64,000 nucleotides of DNA from Bradyrhizobium jicamae (lineage in GTDB: Bacteria > Pseudomonadota > Alphaproteobacteria > Rhizobiales > Xanthobacteraceae). The stretch spans positions 186,001 through 250,000 of the forward strand of contig NZ_JAFCJX010000009.1 of the NCBI RefSeq assembly GCF_018130695.1, read 5' to 3'. The notes under the pieces are model-generated. The model was not told where the DNA came from and made no database searches. It saw only the letters and a program-made list of their open reading frames with translations. Below, one piece after another: positions 57,574 to 64,000 of this stretch. Positions within the stretch are counted from its first letter, which is position 1, and every line of letters begins with the position of its first letter. A program made the position numbers and the translations under genes.

Positions 57574-58557
57574 CTACTCCTCCTTGATCCCCGCCTTCTG
57601 CGCGACGTCCTTCATGTCAGCAGTTTCCTTGGTGATCGCACCGGTCCAGTCGCTGTAGCGCATGAAGCCAGGCTCGAAGCCGACCTTGGTGAAGCGCTCG
57701 ATGACGGCGGGATTGTTGATGGTCTCCTCCAGCGTCGCCGTCAGCCTGTCGCGCACGGCGGATGGTAGCCCCTTCGGCGTGACCACGGCGCCCCAGGAGG
57801 CGAAGTCGATGGGATAGCCGAGTTCTGTCAGCGTCGGCACGTCGGGCAGGAGCGGCGTGCGCTTGGAGGAGAAGACCGCGAGCACGCGGACGGTGCCGGC
57901 CTCGAGCTGCGGCTTGGCGGCGATCACGGTGTCGACATGATACTGGATGTGCTTGCCGATCAGGTCGTTCATCGCCGGCGCGCTGCCCTTGTAGGGCAGG
58001 TGGACCATCTTGATCCCCGCACTCGACTTGAACAGCTCGCCCGCAAAGTGCGAGACGGTCGCCACGCCAAAGGACGCGAGCGACAATTTATCCGGATTTG
58101 CCCTGGCTTCGGCGATCAGCGCGGCAAGGTCCTTGACCGGGTTGTCCTTGTAGGTGACGAGCACCAGCGTGATTTTGCCGACTTGTCCGATCGGCTCGAA
58201 ATCCTTGGCCGCATCGTAAGGCACGCTCTCCTTCACCGCCGCCGGCAGAGTGAAGGTCGAATTCGAGCTGAAGAACAGGGTATAGCCGTCGGGCGCAGCG
58301 CGTGCGACTTCCTTGCCCGCGATCGTGGTGCCGCCGCCGGGGCGGTTCATGATGACCACGGGCTTGCCGAGCCGGCTCTCGAGCTCGCCGCCGATGATGC
58401 GGGCCACGACGTCGGAGGCGCCTCCCGGCGGAAACGGCACGACCAGTTGCAGTGATTTCTCGGGATAGCCGTCAGCAAGCGCGAGCGAGGTGCAGCCCAT
58501 CAACCCGGCGGCCGCACAGGCAGCCGCCGAGATCGTTCTCTTCATCCAGATGTTCAT
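57574..58557 (-). CDS. Bug/TctC-family tripartite tricarboxylate transporter substrate-binding protein
   Basis: 327 residues. N-terminal signal sequence with a possible lipobox LMGC (cysteine 22) or a signal peptidase I site after ALA. Typical family sequence: LVVPFPPGGASDVVARIIG, MNRPGGGTTIAGKEVARAAP, DGYTLFFSSNS. It binds small organic acids in the periplasm; membrane partners (TctA/TctB) are not encoded nearby, as is common for orphan Bug proteins. It ends close to the ClC right repeat on the opposite strand. Confidence 0.93.
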   Translation of the reverse strand: MNIWMKRTISAAACAAAGLMGCTSLALADGYPEKSLQLVVPFPPGGASDVVARIIGGELESRLGKPVVIMNRPGGGTTIAGKEVARAAPDGYTLFFSSNSTFTLPAAVKESVPYDAAKDFEPIGQVGKITLVLVTYKDNPVKDLAALIAEARANPDKLSLASFGVATVSHFAGELFKSSAGIKMVHLPYKGSAPAMNDLIGKHIQYHVDTVIAAKPQLEAGTVRVLAVFSSKRTPLLPDVPTLTELGYPIDFASWGAVVTPKGLPSAVRDRLTATLEETINNPAVIERFTKVGFEPGFMRYSDWTGAITKETADMKDVAQKAGIKEE

Positions 58558-58654
58558 TCAATCCTGTCCCTGTAATTCCCCGAGGCGGGGTCAACCGGCC
58601 CGGGGAACCTAACAGAGACGTTTGGTCGTTTGAAAGCGACCGGATGCCGCGAAG

Positions 58655-59668
58655 CTACCAGCCTTCCAGCACGATCTTGCCGCGTGACTTGCCGCTCTCC
58701 AGCAGCGCATGCGCGCGCTTCAGGTTCGCAGCATTGATCGTGCCAAAGGTCTGGTCCAGCGTGGTGCGCAGCACGCCCTTGTCGATGAGGTCGGCGACGT
58801 CGTTGAGCAGATGATGCTGCGCAATCATGTCAGGCGTCTGGAACGAGGAGCGCGTGAACATCGATTCCCAGTGCACCGAAATGGCCTTGCCCTTGAACAC
58901 GCTCATGGTGAATTCAGCGGGATCGTCGATCAGTCCGAACTTGCCCTGCGGCGCCATGAACTCGGCGATGCCCTTGTAGTGCTGCTCGGTGTAGGTGAGG
59001 CTGGCGACGAGGTCGACCGGCGGCAGCTTCAGTTTCTCGATCTGCTCGTTCATCGGCTTGCCGTGATCGATCACCGCATGCGCGCCAAGATCGAGGCACC
59101 ATTTTTGCGATTCCGGCCGCGTCGCGGTCGCAACCACGGTGAGGCCGGTGAGGCGTCGCGCCAGCTGAATCAGGATCGAGCCGACCCCGCCGGCACCGCC
59201 CGTGATCAGCAGCGTGCGCGGATCGACGCTCTTGCCGGGAACGGCGCCGAGCCGATCGAACAGCAATTCCCAGGCGGTGATCGAGGTCAGCGGCAGCGCC
59301 GCGGCCTGCGCGAACGAGAGTGATTTCGGCTTGGCACCGACGATGCGCTCATCGACCAGATGAAATTCGGAGTTGGTGCCGGGGCGCAGGATCGAGCCGG
59401 CGTAGAACACTTCATCGCCCGGCTTGAACAGCGAAACGTCGGGGCCGACCGCGTCGACCACGCCGGCCGCATCGTAGCCGAGGATCTTGTGCTCGCCTGC
59501 GGGCGGCGCGGCGCGCTTGCGGACCTTGTAGTCGACCGGATTGGCCGAGATCGCCTTCACCGCGACACGGATGTCGCGCCCCTTCGGCTCCGGCTTTGCA
59601 ATTTCGAAATCGACGAGTGCGTCGGCTGCCTCGATCGGCAGCGACTGTTTGTATCCGACGGCCTTCAT
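58655..59668 (-). CDS. Zinc-type alcohol dehydrogenase-like / quinone oxidoreductase (MDR superfamily)
   Basis: 337 residues. GroES-like N-terminal domain (KAISANPVDYKVRKRAAPPA, GYDAAGVVDAVG) and a Rossmann domain with GGAGGVGS. The cysteine/histidine zinc ligands of true alcohol dehydrogenases are absent, so it is probably a zinc-free NADPH-dependent quinone/enone reductase. It is divergent from the HxlR-type regulator at 59801, a frequent pairing in which the regulator controls the oxidoreductase. Confidence 0.93.
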   Translation of the reverse strand: MKAVGYKQSLPIEAADALVDFEIAKPEPKGRDIRVAVKAISANPVDYKVRKRAAPPAGEHKILGYDAAGVVDAVGPDVSLFKPGDEVFYAGSILRPGTNSEFHLVDERIVGAKPKSLSFAQAAALPLTSITAWELLFDRLGAVPGKSVDPRTLLITGGAGGVGSILIQLARRLTGLTVVATATRPESQKWCLDLGAHAVIDHGKPMNEQIEKLKLPPVDLVASLTYTEQHYKGIAEFMAPQGKFGLIDDPAEFTMSVFKGKAISVHWESMFTRSSFQTPDMIAQHHLLNDVADLIDKGVLRTTLDQTFGTINAANLKRAHALLESGKSRGKIVLEGW

Positions 59669-59800
59669 GCCCGGTCTCCATGTGTGGCGGCAATCGCCTG
59701 CCGCTTAACTGTCGCGCTGGCGCCGAATTGGCAAGTACTGTAAAAAGAGGGACCTAGTCCCCGTTTGGATACTAATGGGAAAAATCCTGGGAAAATCATC
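59669..59800. promoter_or_regulatory. Divergent control region of the MDR gene and the HxlR regulator
   Basis: AAGTACTGTAAAAAG near 59730, a near-palindrome GGGACCTAGTCCC at 59748-59760, and GGATACTAATG near 59766 form a roughly symmetrical AGTAC...TACTA arrangement, consistent with an operator for an HxlR dimer. Exact promoters are not assigned. Confidence 0.45.
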
Positions 59801-60181
59801 GTGAAGCGGAAGAATTTCGCCCGCCGGCCGGGCTGCGCGGTCGAGGCGGCGCTCGATCTGATCGACGGCAAATGGAAGGGCGTGATCCTGTTTCATCTGC
59901 AGGCCGGCACCCAGCGCTTCGGCGAGCTGCGCCGGCGGATGCCCGGCATCACCCAGCGCATGCTGACCAAGCAGCTGCGTGCGCTCGAGGACGACAGGCT
60001 CGTGATCCGTAAGGTCTATGCCGAGGTGCCGCCGCGGGTCGAATACACGCTGTCCGAGCTCGGCGAGAGCCTGCGGCCGGTGATCGATATTTTGAAAGCC
60101 TGGGGCGAGAGCCATCAGCAGTCGCTGTCGTGCGCGCCCGCGCCCGAAGTGGTGGTGAAGAAGGCGAAGCGCGCAGCGTAA
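59801..60181 (+). CDS. HxlR-family winged-helix transcriptional regulator
   Basis: 126 residues from GTG at 59801 (a TTG at 59765 is an alternative). Signature GCAVEAALDLIDGKWKGVIL with the conserved, possibly redox-sensing cysteine, then RFGELRRRMPGITQRMLTKQ (recognition helix) and the wing VPPRVEYTLSELG. The C-terminal tail is basic (VVKKAKRAA). It probably senses reactive compounds and controls the divergent oxidoreductase and itself. Confidence 0.92.
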   Translation: MKRKNFARRPGCAVEAALDLIDGKWKGVILFHLQAGTQRFGELRRRMPGITQRMLTKQLRALEDDRLVIRKVYAEVPPRVEYTLSELGESLRPVIDILKAWGESHQQSLSCAPAPEVVVKKAKRAA

Positions 60182-60393
60182 TCGTTTCACCTCTCCCCGA
60201 TGGAAAAGGTAGTCAAACTCAGAACGCGAACTGCGTGCTGGCATGATGGTCATCATAGAACTTTGACGGGCCGGTTCAACGGGACGTGAGGACGGCCGGC
60301 GAGGGGCATTTTGGGCGCCATATATTGGCCGGACCGCCCTTCAATTGCCGTGCGAACGCGCCTATATTCCGGCGTTTTCCGCGAGAGGTAAGA

Positions 60394-61803
60394 ATGCTTC
60401 GATCGATCCGCCTTGCTGCAATTCCTGTGCTCTGCACGCTCATCCACATCGGCAGCGTTTGCCTTGCGCTGGCGCAGGACCGGCGCGTGCCGTCCTCGGC
60501 GGCCGAACTGCGGCTGTCCTATGCGCCGATCGTGCAGCGCGTGCAGCCGGCGGTCGTCAATGTCTACGCCGCCAAGGTGGTGCAGAACCGCAATCCGCTG
60601 CTGGACGATCCGATCTTCCGCCGCTTCTTCGGCGTGCCCGGCCAGCAGCCCGAGCAGATGCAGCGCTCGCTCGGCTCCGGCGTGATGGTCGATGCCTCCG
60701 GCCTCGTCGTCACCAACGTCCACGTCATCGAAGGCGCCGACCAGGTCAAGGTGTCGCTGTCCGACAAGCGTGAGTTCGAGGCGGAGATCGTGCTGAAGGA
60801 CAGCCGCACCGATCTCGCGGTGCTGCGCCTGAAGGACACCAAGGAGAAATTTCCGACGCTCGACTTCGCCAATTCCGACGAGCTCCTGGTCGGCGACGTC
60901 GTGCTCGCGATCGGCAATCCCTTCGGCGTCGGCCAGACCGTGACGCACGGCATCATCTCGGCACTGGCGCGCACCCAGGTCGGCATCACCGACTACCAGT
61001 TCTTCATCCAGACCGATGCCGCGATCAATCCCGGCAATTCCGGCGGCGCGCTGGTCGACATGACCGGCCGGCTTGCGGGGATCAACACCGCGATCTATTC
61101 GCGCTCCGGCGGCTCGCAGGGCATCGGCTTTGCGATCCCTGCCAACATGGTCCGTGTCGTCGTCGCCTCCGCCAAGGGTGGTGGCAAGGCGGTGAAGCGG
61201 CCGTGGCTCGGTGCGCGCCTGCAGGCGGTGACGCCCGACATCGCCGAAACGCTCGGGTTGAAGACGCCGACCGGCGCGCTGGTCGCCAACGTGTCGCCGA
61301 ACAGCCCCGGGGCCAAGGCGGGGCTGAAGCTGTCCGACCTGATCGTCGGGATCGACGGCCAGGCCATCGATGATCCCAACGCCTTCGACTATCGCTTCGC
61401 CACGCGCCCGCTCGGCGGCACTGCGCAGATCGACGTGCAGCGCGGCGGCAAGAGCGTGAAGCTGACCGTTCCGCTGGAGACCGCGCCGGACAATGATCGC
61501 GACGAGATCGTGCTGACCGCGCGCTCGCCGTTCCAGGGCGCCCGGGTCGCCAACATCTCGCCGGCGCTCGCCGACGAGCTGCATCTCGATGCCGGCACCG
61601 AGGGCGTCGTGGTGACCGATCTCGCCGGTGACGGCACTGCAGCCAATGTCGGCTTCCAGAAGGGCGACATCATCCTCGCCGTCAACAACCAGAAGATCGC
61701 GCGCACCAGTGATCTCGACAGAGCGACCAAGGCGGGCTCCCGGATCTGGCGCATCACCGTGGTGCGCGGCGGCCAGCAGATCAACGTGACGCTCGGCGGA
61801 TGA
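60394..61803 (+). CDS. degP: DegP/DegQ-like periplasmic serine protease
   Basis: 469 residues. Signal peptide about 1-28 (ending LALAQ). Trypsin-like domain with catalytic triad histidine 110 (TNVHVIEG), aspartate 140 (RTDLAVL) and serine 216 (NPGNSGGAL). Two PDZ domains follow, at about 260-350 and 385-465. This is envelope protein quality control. GAGAGGTAAGA precedes the ATG at 60394. Its stop overlaps the rarA start by 4 nt (ATGA). Confidence 0.95.
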   Translation: MLRSIRLAAIPVLCTLIHIGSVCLALAQDRRVPSSAAELRLSYAPIVQRVQPAVVNVYAAKVVQNRNPLLDDPIFRRFFGVPGQQPEQMQRSLGSGVMVDASGLVVTNVHVIEGADQVKVSLSDKREFEAEIVLKDSRTDLAVLRLKDTKEKFPTLDFANSDELLVGDVVLAIGNPFGVGQTVTHGIISALARTQVGITDYQFFIQTDAAINPGNSGGALVDMTGRLAGINTAIYSRSGGSQGIGFAIPANMVRVVVASAKGGGKAVKRPWLGARLQAVTPDIAETLGLKTPTGALVANVSPNSPGAKAGLKLSDLIVGIDGQAIDDPNAFDYRFATRPLGGTAQIDVQRGGKSVKLTVPLETAPDNDRDEIVLTARSPFQGARVANISPALADELHLDAGTEGVVVTDLAGDGTAANVGFQKGDIILAVNNQKIARTSDLDRATKAGSRIWRITVVRGGQQINVTLGG

Positions 61804-63134
61804 GTCCGAAGAAGCCGCAGGACGCAGCGAACCTCTTTGCCGCGGCGGGGATGGAGCAGGACGCGCCGCGTCCGCTGCCGGACCGGCTGCGGCCGCGGGT
61901 GCTCGCCGATGTCGTCGGCCAGGATCACATCCTCGGTCCCGACGGCGCGCTGACGCGCATGCTCGAGACGCGGACGCTGGGCTCGCTGGTGTTCTGGGGC
62001 CCGCCCGGCACCGGCAAGACCACGGTGGCACGGCTGCTGGCCGACGCCACCGAGCTGCAGTTCGAGCAGATCTCGGCGGTGTTCTCCGGCGTCGCCGACT
62101 TGAAGAAGGTGTTCGACGCCGCGCGGGCCCGCCGCGAGATGGGCAAGGGCACGCTGCTGTTCGTCGACGAGGTGCATCGTTTCAATCGCGCGCAGCAGGA
62201 TTCCTTCCTGCCCGTGATGGAGGACGGCACCGTGGTGCTGGTCGGCGCCACCACGGAGAACCCGTCCTTCGAGCTCAACGCGGCGCTCCTGTCGCGCGCC
62301 CGCGTGCTGGTGTTTCATTCGCTCGATGCGGTCGCGATCGAGAGGCTGTTTGAGAACGCCGAGAGGATTGAAGGCCGAAAACTGCCGCTCGATGCGGAAG
62401 CGCGCGCCGTGCTGGTGCGGATGGCCGACGGCGACGGCCGCGCCTCGCTGACGCTCGCCGAAGAGGTCTGGCGCGCCGCGCGCAAGGGCGAGGTGTTCAA
62501 TGCCGCGCAGTTGCAGGAGATCCTGCAGCGCCGCGCGCCGATCTACGACAAGTCGGCCGACGGTCACTACAACCTGATCTCGGCCTTGCATAAATCGGTC
62601 CGCGGCTCGGATCCTGACGCTGCGCTGTATTATCTGGCGCGCATGTTCGACGCCGGCGAGGACCCGCTGTTCCTGGCGCGGCGCGTGGTGCGGATGGCGG
62701 TCGAGGACATTGGCCTGGCCGATCCGCAGGCGCTGGCCGTCTGCAATGCCGCCAAGGACGCCTATGATTTCCTCGGCTCGCCCGAAGGCGAGCTCGCGAT
62801 CGCGCAAGCGGTGGTCTATCTCGCGACCGCGCCGAAATCGAACGCGGTCTACACCGCCTTCGGCGCGGCGATGCAGACCGCCAAGCAGGGCGGCTCGCTG
62901 CTGCCGCCCAAGCACATCCTGAATTCGCCGACCAAACTGATGAAGTCGGAAGGATACGGCTCCGGCTATCAATACGACCATGATATGCCCGACGCCTTCT
63001 CCGGCCAGGACTATTTCCCGGAGGCACTCGGCCGGCAGACGTTTTATGATCCGCCGGACCGTGGGTTTGAACGGGAGATCCGGAAGCGGCTGGATTATTG
63101 GAACAGGCTGCGGAAGGAGCGGGGCGGGGCGTAG
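61800..63134 (+). CDS. rarA: Replication-associated recombination protein RarA (MgsA)
   Basis: 444 residues, AAA+ ATPase. Walker A GPPGTGKTT at 67-75, Walker B FVDEVHRFN near 121, sensor I region GATTENPSFE, arginine finger in LSRARV, and the C-terminal tetramerisation domain. It acts at stalled replication forks with SSB. It is translated coupled to the protease gene through the ATGA overlap, an arrangement without an obvious functional reason. Confidence 0.96.
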   Translation: MSPKKPQDAANLFAAAGMEQDAPRPLPDRLRPRVLADVVGQDHILGPDGALTRMLETRTLGSLVFWGPPGTGKTTVARLLADATELQFEQISAVFSGVADLKKVFDAARARREMGKGTLLFVDEVHRFNRAQQDSFLPVMEDGTVVLVGATTENPSFELNAALLSRARVLVFHSLDAVAIERLFENAERIEGRKLPLDAEARAVLVRMADGDGRASLTLAEEVWRAARKGEVFNAAQLQEILQRRAPIYDKSADGHYNLISALHKSVRGSDPDAALYYLARMFDAGEDPLFLARRVVRMAVEDIGLADPQALAVCNAAKDAYDFLGSPEGELAIAQAVVYLATAPKSNAVYTAFGAAMQTAKQGGSLLPPKHILNSPTKLMKSEGYGSGYQYDHDMPDAFSGQDYFPEALGRQTFYDPPDRGFEREIRKRLDYWNRLRKERGGA

Positions 63135-63168
63135 GTCGGACGAAACGCTGAGGGTGGTATTGCAATCG

Positions 63169-63186
63169 TGTGTCAAAAATGACACA
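63169..63186. promoter_or_regulatory. Palindromic operator of the toxin-antitoxin operon
   Basis: Perfect arms TGTGTCA (63169-63175) and TGACACA (63180-63186) around AAAA, directly upstream of or overlapping the toxin start. It is a likely binding site for the XRE antitoxin that controls the operon. Confidence 0.65.
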
Positions 63187-63196
63187 TAAATTGCGC

Positions 63197-63535
63197 ATGA
63201 TTGATCGCGCGAAAAAGCTGCCCGCACGATTCTACATCAGCCCGACGGGGCGTCATCCCGTCCGCGAATGGATTCTGGATTTACCCCCTGATGACCGTCG
63301 CACGGTCGGAAAGGACATTCAGAAAGTGGAATTCGGTTGGCCGATCGGTCGACCGTCTTGCGCGCCGCTTGGGCACGGATTGTGGGAAGTCAGGAGCGAT
63401 CTCGACAGCAATCGGATTGCGCGGGTGATCTTCTATATTGCTGACGGTCAGATGATCCTCTTGCACGGATTCATCAAGAAGACGCCGCAGCAGGATCTGG
63501 AGTTGGCGCTTAAGCGGAAGCGAGAGGTGACGTGA
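63197..63535 (+). CDS. RelE/HigB-like (Gp49) toxin of a type II toxin-antitoxin system
   Basis: 112 residues from ATG at 63197 (MIDRAKKLPARFYIS); upstream starts at 63170 (GTG) or 63179 (ATG) are possible but lie in the operator palindrome. Family marks: YISPTGRHPVREWILDLP, PLGHGLWEVRSDL, RIARVIFYIADGQMILLHGF and KKTPQQDLELALKRK. Members are usually ribosome-dependent mRNA interferases. Toxin-first order with the antitoxin starting at the toxin's stop (TGATG) is typical of HigBA-like pairs. Confidence 0.9.
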   Translation: MIDRAKKLPARFYISPTGRHPVREWILDLPPDDRRTVGKDIQKVEFGWPIGRPSCAPLGHGLWEVRSDLDSNRIARVIFYIADGQMILLHGFIKKTPQQDLELALKRKREVT

Positions 63536-63825
63536 TGGCAAAGAAAAAAGCGCGTATCAGCGAAGAGACATTTGACGACTTTCTCTCCGAACAGCGAATG
63601 CTGGGTGCCTGCGAGGAGCGTGCCATCAAGGAAATCATCGCCGAGCAGCTGGCAGAAGCCATGAAGGCACAAGGCATCACCAAGAGCGTGATGGCCGAGC
63701 GCATGAAGACCAGCCGGCGCCAGCTCGACCGATTGCTCGATCCCGCAACTCCGTCCGTTACACTGGAGACCCTCCGTAGAGCGGCCAACGCCGTTGGTCG
63801 CACGCTACGCGTGGAACTGACGTAG
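63535..63825 (+). CDS. XRE-family antitoxin (helix-turn-helix)
   Basis: 96 residues. The C-terminal half is an XRE helix-turn-helix: AEAMKAQGITKSVMAERMKT then SRRQLDRLLDPATPSVTLET. It neutralises the adjacent toxin and probably represses the operon at the TGTGTCA-N4-TGACACA site. The ATG shares a base with the toxin stop. Confidence 0.92.
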   Translation: MAKKKARISEETFDDFLSEQRMLGACEERAIKEIIAEQLAEAMKAQGITKSVMAERMKTSRRQLDRLLDPATPSVTLETLRRAANAVGRTLRVELT

Positions 63826-63857
63826 TAATACTTTCTCTCCTTGACGAACTCCAATAT

Positions 63858-63880
63858 CTCGTCCGTCGGACGAGTCTTTC
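63858..63880 (+). terminator. Hairpin after the toxin-antitoxin pair, weak terminator
   Basis: CTCGTCC (63858-63864), GTC, GGACGAG (63868-63874), then TCTTTC. Short stem and short T tract. Confidence 0.4.
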
Positions 63881-63908
63881 TGACATAGCGCAAACTTGGA
63901 AAAGCCTC

Positions 63909-64000
63909 ATGAGTCGTCGCATCAAGAGAACAACGTCGCCCGGCGACCGTGCCAAGGGAGATCGTGCGAAGGGTGAGCGTCCCAAAGGCGGCCGCGGCGA
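63909..64000 (+). CDS. Start of a gene running off the right edge (basic N-terminus)
   Basis: Open from ATG at 63909 to the window end; 30 residues are visible, beginning MSRRIKRTTSPGDRAKGDRA and continuing basic and glycine-rich. Basic unstructured N-termini of this kind occur in RluA/RsuA-type pseudouridine synthases of this group, which are often found near rarA, but the domain itself lies outside the window, so this identification is a guess. Confidence 0.5.
   Translation, partial: MSRRIKRTTSPGDRAKGDRAKGERPKGGRG

Noticed and set aside
57398..57658. Short ORF starting with the DUF1330-like IRADALERRLVFVEGV
   Set aside because: It is only the detached 49-bp repeat continued into unrelated sequence and the antisense of the Bug gene; not a functional gene.

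Overview
The window reads as chromosome of a GC-rich alphaproteobacterium, most likely Bradyrhizobium or a close relative. The evidence is the order secE-nusG-rplKA ... rplJL-rpoBC followed by one long rpsL-to-rplQ ribosomal protein block, the absence of rpsD from the alpha operon and of rpmJ after secY, CTTGAC-N16/17-CTATAT-like promoters, GTG starts on rplJ and rpsM, and several palindromic intergenic repeats of a kind I associate with Bradyrhizobium. The genus is an inference; no comparison could be run.

Layout. (1) About 1-8950 is a genomic island, all genes on the minus strand: a type III restriction-modification pair (mod, plus res running off the left edge), two small membrane or unknown ORFs, a tyrosine integrase with its terminator, and upstream of it five accessory genes (lipoprotein, unknown, DUF3085-like, DUF6876-like, lysine/alanine-rich protein). 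(2) 8965-9391 holds interspersed repeats. (3) 9422-13248 holds two SDR dehydrogenases, a histidine phosphatase and a serine beta-lactamase-fold hydrolase. (4) 13418-27272 holds tRNA-Trp, secE, nusG, rplK, rplA, a 2-hydroxyacid dehydrogenase wedged into the cluster, rplJ, rplL, rpoB and rpoC. (5) 27451-32940 holds an unusual trio: a flavin oxidoreductase fused to a methyltransferase, an ABC exporter with strongly acidic ends, and a convergent FAD oxidoreductase whose reading frame ends in poly-serine. (6) 33618-53739 is the str/S10/spc/alpha ribosomal block from rpsL to rplQ. It includes secY, a second divergent SecY paralogue, and an adk with a histone-H1-like tail. (7) 53863-64000 holds a dihaem cytochrome c, an SDR plus DUF1330 pair, a ClC channel/antiporter, a Bug-type solute-binding protein, an MDR oxidoreductase with a divergent HxlR regulator, a DegP-like protease overlapping rarA, a toxin-antitoxin pair, and the start of another gene.

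Most of the window is housekeeping transcription and translation machinery that works as one expression unit: RNA polymerase subunits, NusG, elongation factors, ribosomal proteins and the Sec channel. Two items deserve most attention. One is the SecY paralogue sitting between secY and adk; it has a shortened plug region and has lost the normally invariant arginine of cytoplasmic loop C5. The other is the flavin/methyltransferase fusion with its ABC exporter and neighbouring flavoprotein, which could form an undescribed modification-and-export pathway. The many hairpins in the intercistronic gaps of the ribosomal operons, and the 49-bp direct repeats bracketing the ClC gene, are further structures not explained by gene calls.
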